Assembly: GCA_030589835.1 (NCBI GenBank) | Contig: JAUUZS010000129.1 | Span: 1-9,182 of the forward strand | Length of the DNA stretch: 9,182 nt | Direction: 5' to 3' | DNA from: Cyclobacteriaceae bacterium | Lineage (GTDB): Bacteria; Bacteroidota; Bacteroidia; Cytophagales; Cyclobacteriaceae | Part shown: piece by piece, positions 7,100 through 9,182 of the stretch | How the letters are laid out: each line of letters begins with the position of its first letter | Position numbering within the stretch: position 1 is the first letter of the stretch | The notes under the pieces: generated by a model | The model's database searches: none | The model's input: the letters and a program-made list of their open reading frames with translations, nothing else | Told to the model about the DNA's origin: nothing | Position numbers and translations under genes: made by a program

Positions 7100-8284
7100 C
7101 GGATCATGGTCTTTTACCTCAAGTCCGGGTTTTTCAACCTGGGCTTTTTCATTAAATTCAAAATATAAAGGCCTTGGGGTAAATGAAATAACAAATACGA
7201 TCAGTCCAATCCAACCAATTATTTTTCGCTTCAAATCTAATGGTTTATCTATAGTCGCCTTGGGGTGATCAATTCCAAGAAATCTTCCGATAAGGAATGC
7301 AAACACCATATAAAGGCCATAATCCTCAATATGCGGAAAATATTTGCCTGTAAAAACCTGGATAATCATAATCCATATTATCAATAAGGCCCTTTTTTTC
7401 AGGTCTCTTTCAAAATGGTGAAATGCCAAATATAGAAATAACAAATAGAAGACTGCATTGATCATGAAATCTGAATTTATGGGACCGGAAGGCAATAGGC
7501 CTATCCCGGATATGGTAACCATAATCAAAAAAAGCGTACGCGATACGATACGACTATTTTTATATCCAAACAATCCATAAATCACATGCCCCCCATCGAG
7601 CTGACCAATGGGTATGAGATTTAGCGCGGTAAAAAATAACGCCAGATAGCCGGCAAACAACCATGGATAGTGATACATTTCATATTTATTGGGTACTTTA
7701 TCCGGGTCAGCTACAAAATGTCTGAAAAACATCATGACAAGATTGTCTCCCACTGCAAAATTTATCTCTTGCTGTTCATAAATATATTTTTCATAATCCA
7801 ACCCATATTCCTGGTATTCAGGGTGAATATCGAAAATATGATCCGCTTCGGGAAGATGGGTAAACCCATAAGTCAGCACACCTAAGGCCAGAATAAATCC
7901 TGCTAAAGGCCCAGCTATTCCAATATCAAAATACTCTTTTCTGGACTGAATCAGACTTTTGATCCGTATAAAAGCCCCCATTGAGCCTATGCTTGGCGCC
8001 GGAATAAAGCCGAACCACATCGGGATGAAAAATGGCAGCGTGACCTTGACATTATAATATTTGGCGGTAAGATAATGCCCAAATTCATGGACGGTAAGTA
8101 TGCTCAAAAAAGGCACCGAAAAGTAGAGCCCTGACAGCAGTTCTGATGTCGTTAGCTGTACTTCACCGTACATAATCGATTTTCCAAACATCCATTCCGC
8201 CCCGGATATTGTGGTTGCGATAACAGTGACAATAAAAAGAATGAGTTGAACGATATGGATTTTCTTGTATTTATTATTTTCCAT
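7061..8284 (-). CDS. Site-2-protease-type M50 membrane metalloprotease
   Basis: An integral membrane zinc protease of the M50 family, 407 residues, expected in the inner membrane and cutting substrates within or near the bilayer. The zinc motif HEFGH is at 66-70 inside a hydrophobic segment, and the third-ligand motif NLIPIGQLDGGHV is at 222-234 with Asp230. Hydrophobic helices lie near 10-28, 52-75, 121-142, 206-226, 248-264, 273-288, 298-313, 320-335 and 353-369. There is no PDZ domain, unlike RseP; the arrangement is closer to plant EGY and related bacterial members. The region 145-205 is a soluble loop rich in Tyr, Glu and Asp. Its ATG overlaps the end of the HAD gene by 11 nt, suggesting translational coupling. 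Its 3' end overlaps the converging small gene by 39 bp, so there is no room for a private terminator. The substrate is unknown. Confidence 0.92.
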   Translation of the reverse strand: MENNKYKKIHIVQLILFIVTVIATTISGAEWMFGKSIMYGEVQLTTSELLSGLYFSVPFLSILTVHEFGHYLTAKYYNVKVTLPFFIPMWFGFIPAPSIGSMGAFIRIKSLIQSRKEYFDIGIAGPLAGFILALGVLTYGFTHLPEADHIFDIHPEYQEYGLDYEKYIYEQQEINFAVGDNLVMMFFRHFVADPDKVPNKYEMYHYPWLFAGYLALFFTALNLIPIGQLDGGHVIYGLFGYKNSRIVSRTLFLIMVTISGIGLLPSGPINSDFMINAVFYLLFLYLAFHHFERDLKKRALLIIWIMIIQVFTGKYFPHIEDYGLYMVFAFLIGRFLGIDHPKATIDKPLDLKRKIIGWIGLIVFVISFTPRPLYFEFNEKAQVEKPGLEVKDHDPSKVIARRMIEIF

Positions 8285-8906
8285 TTGGCAATTGATCCCT
8301 GCGCAATAAATTTCTCTCTACCAAAACTGTCCTTAATCCCAAATCGCTTGCCGAGTTTATATTATCTAAATTATCGTCATAAAAAATCGTTCTTTCAGGC
8401 GCCATTCCAAAATCATCCAACACATACTGAAAACAAGAAAGGTTGGGCTTGCGGTCCTTAATCTCATGTGAGTAGTAGGTCTTATGAAAAAGTTCTTCAG
8501 GTAGATTGAACGAAGAGGATTGTTTGAAAATTTCATTAAACCTCCTGATATGGATGGAATTTGTATTGCTAAGAATAAAAACATTATACTCATTTGCCAA
8601 TTCCCTGATCCATTCAACTCGTTCTCGTGGCAAATTTCCCAACATTGAATTCCATGCCTGATCCAAATGGGCATCGTCTAAATCTGAGTGGGCAAGTTCT
8701 CGTAACGAACTCCGAAACTCCTCTTCACTTATTGCCCCCACTTCATATTGCTGAAAAAATTTATGATTATGATAGTCATCCATCATATGTGACCTGACAT
8801 CATGGCCAAATAGCTGGGAGAATTTATCAAAAGCATGGTCTATATCGAGGTTAATAATTACGCCACCCAGGTCAAAGATGACATTTTCAATTTTTTGATT
8901 GTTCAA
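8274..8906 (-). CDS. HAD-superfamily hydrolase (HAD-IA, YihX-like)
   Basis: A 210-residue cytosolic phosphatase-like protein of HAD subfamily IA. Motif I is VIFDLGGVI with nucleophile Asp12. As in YihX-type relatives, the second Asp of the common DxD is replaced by Gly (DLGG). Motif II is FILSNTN (Ser113), motif III is the Lys153 of DRKP, and motif IV is IFYDDNLDNI with Asp177 and Asp178. The cap domain between about residues 20 and 90 is helical, as expected for class IA. It is the first gene of a - strand pair: its TAA lies 11 nt inside the start of the M50 protease gene. Likely substrates are small phosphorylated sugars or nucleotides, but nothing here identifies one. A good promoter candidate lies just upstream. 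Confidence 0.9.
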   Translation of the reverse strand: MNNQKIENVIFDLGGVIINLDIDHAFDKFSQLFGHDVRSHMMDDYHNHKFFQQYEVGAISEEEFRSSLRELAHSDLDDAHLDQAWNSMLGNLPRERVEWIRELANEYNVFILSNTNSIHIRRFNEIFKQSSSFNLPEELFHKTYYSHEIKDRKPNLSCFQYVLDDFGMAPERTIFYDDNLDNINSASDLGLRTVLVERNLLRRDQLPNGK

Positions 8907-8935
8907 TTTTTGATATTTACTTGAAAATTAGACGA

Positions 8936-8966
8936 CAAATATCTAATATTGCACTCCCAAATTCAA
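8936..8966 (-). promoter_or_regulatory. Candidate promoter for the HAD-M50 pair
   Basis: On the - strand TTG (8966-8964), a 20-nt spacer and GATATTTG (8943-8936) match the Bacteroidota TTG / TAnnTTTG arrangement with one mismatch in the -7 box. The spacing is right, and the leader to the ATG at 8906 would be about 22 nt. This is the best-spaced promoter candidate in the window. Confidence 0.4.
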
Positions 8967-9016
8967 GACTGTCAGAAGTTAATTCGAAAATAATAGGCAG
9001 AATGACAGGTTGAGTG

Positions 9017-9090
9017 GGGCCCATAGCTCAGTTGGTTAGAGCACCTGACTCATAATCAGGGGGTCCATGGTTCGAGCCCATGTGGGCCCA
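9017..9090 (+). tRNA. tRNA with anticodon CAT (Ile2 or elongator Met)
   Basis: A complete 74-nt cloverleaf: acceptor stem GGGCCCA/TGGGCCC (9017-9023 with 9083-9089), D stem GCTC/GAGC (9026-9029, 9039-9042), anticodon stem CCTGA/TCAGG (9044-9048, 9056-9060) with loop CTCATAA and anticodon CAT at 9051-9053, T stem CATGG/CCATG (9066-9070, 9078-9082) with loop TTCGAGC, and discriminator A9090. CCA is not encoded. The stem has C-G at 4-69 and 5-68, as in isoleucine acceptors, which leans towards the lysidine-modified tRNA-Ile2. However, pair 29-41 is T-A instead of the C-G seen in E. coli tRNA-Ile2, so elongator Met remains possible. The acceptor stem is fully paired at position 1, which argues against initiator Met. 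Confidence 0.95.
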
Positions 9091-9101
9091 CATTGATAAT
9101 C

Positions 9102-9138
9102 AAGCACTTACGGCGTAATAGTTGTAAGTGCTTTTTTT
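9102..9138 (+). terminator. Intrinsic terminator of the tRNA transcript
   Basis: AAGCACTTAC (9102-9111) pairs perfectly with GTAAGTGCTT (9124-9133) around a 12-nt loop, and the stem runs into seven Ts (9132-9138). It starts 11 nt after the tRNA end. Confidence 0.85.
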
Positions 9139-9139
9139 G

Positions 9140-9160
9140 TTTGCACACCATTTGCACGCA
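9140..9160 (+). repeat. Two tandem TTTGCAC-type units
   Basis: TTTGCACACCA (9140-9150) is followed directly by TTTGCACGCA (9151-9160), which places the shared TTTGCAC cores 11 bp apart, about one helical turn. They lie just past the tRNA terminator at the window edge. Protein-binding sites, such as recombinase arm sites, are possible but unproven. Confidence 0.4.
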
Positions 9161-9182
9161 TATTTTAGATTTTAGCATCCCC

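Noticed and set aside
7670..7885. Open frame of 71 codons on the + strand inside the M50 gene.
   Set aside because: It is antisense to a well-supported protease region, with residue content reflecting the complement of hydrophobic codons. It is not a gene.
1..9182. CRISPR array, rRNA genes, toxin-antitoxin pair, defence island or phage structural genes.
   Set aside because: I looked for regularly spaced repeats, rRNA signatures and recognisable defence or phage proteins on both strands and saw none.

Overview
The window looks like ordinary chromosomal DNA of a member of the Bacteroidota, most likely a Cytophagales-type bacterium. The reasons are AT-rich spacers, starts with no clear Shine-Dalgarno sequence, several upstream boxes matching or nearly matching the Bacteroidota -7 consensus TAnnTTTG, a tRNA gene without encoded CCA, and the character of the proteins. 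This placement is an inference from style, not from a marker gene.

Layout, left to right. (1) 51-1031 (+): a YheT/ABHD3-type alpha/beta hydrolase with an intact catalytic triad. (2) 1238-2206 (+): an isolated FkbM-family SAM methyltransferase between two featureless spacers. (3) 2419-4165 (+): apt (adenine phosphoribosyltransferase) followed after 28 nt by a NupG-like nucleoside:H+ symporter, which makes a compact purine uptake and salvage pair. It ends at a hairpin that also terminates the converging gene. (4) 4214-4714 (-): tpx, a thiol peroxidase. (5) 4970-6166 (-, possibly extended to 6238): a Gfo/Idh/MocA oxidoreductase. (6) 6239-6763: a 525-nt spacer holding a roughly 163-bp near-palindromic element with 19-bp terminal inverted repeats (17/19 matches), which looks like a MITE or remnant IS. 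(7) 6764-7099 (+): a small protein that reads as a degenerate GIY-YIG-fold domain. (8) 8906-7061 (-): a two-gene unit of a HAD-like phosphatase and a membrane-embedded M50 (site-2-protease type) metalloprotease, overlapping by 11 nt. The protease 3' end overlaps the 3' end of the small GIY-YIG-like gene by 39 bp, tail to tail. (9) 9017-9090 (+): a tRNA with anticodon CAT, then a strong intrinsic terminator, then two tandem TTTGCAC-type repeats at the window edge.

Most genes are conserved housekeeping or maintenance functions (purine salvage, peroxide defence, tRNA, membrane proteolysis) with no single shared pathway. I see no evidence of a large undescribed system. The points most worth a second look are the palindromic element, the GIY-YIG-like protein whose catalytic Arg and Glu positions appear substituted, the tail-to-tail gene overlap, and the repeats beside the tRNA, which could mark an integration site.
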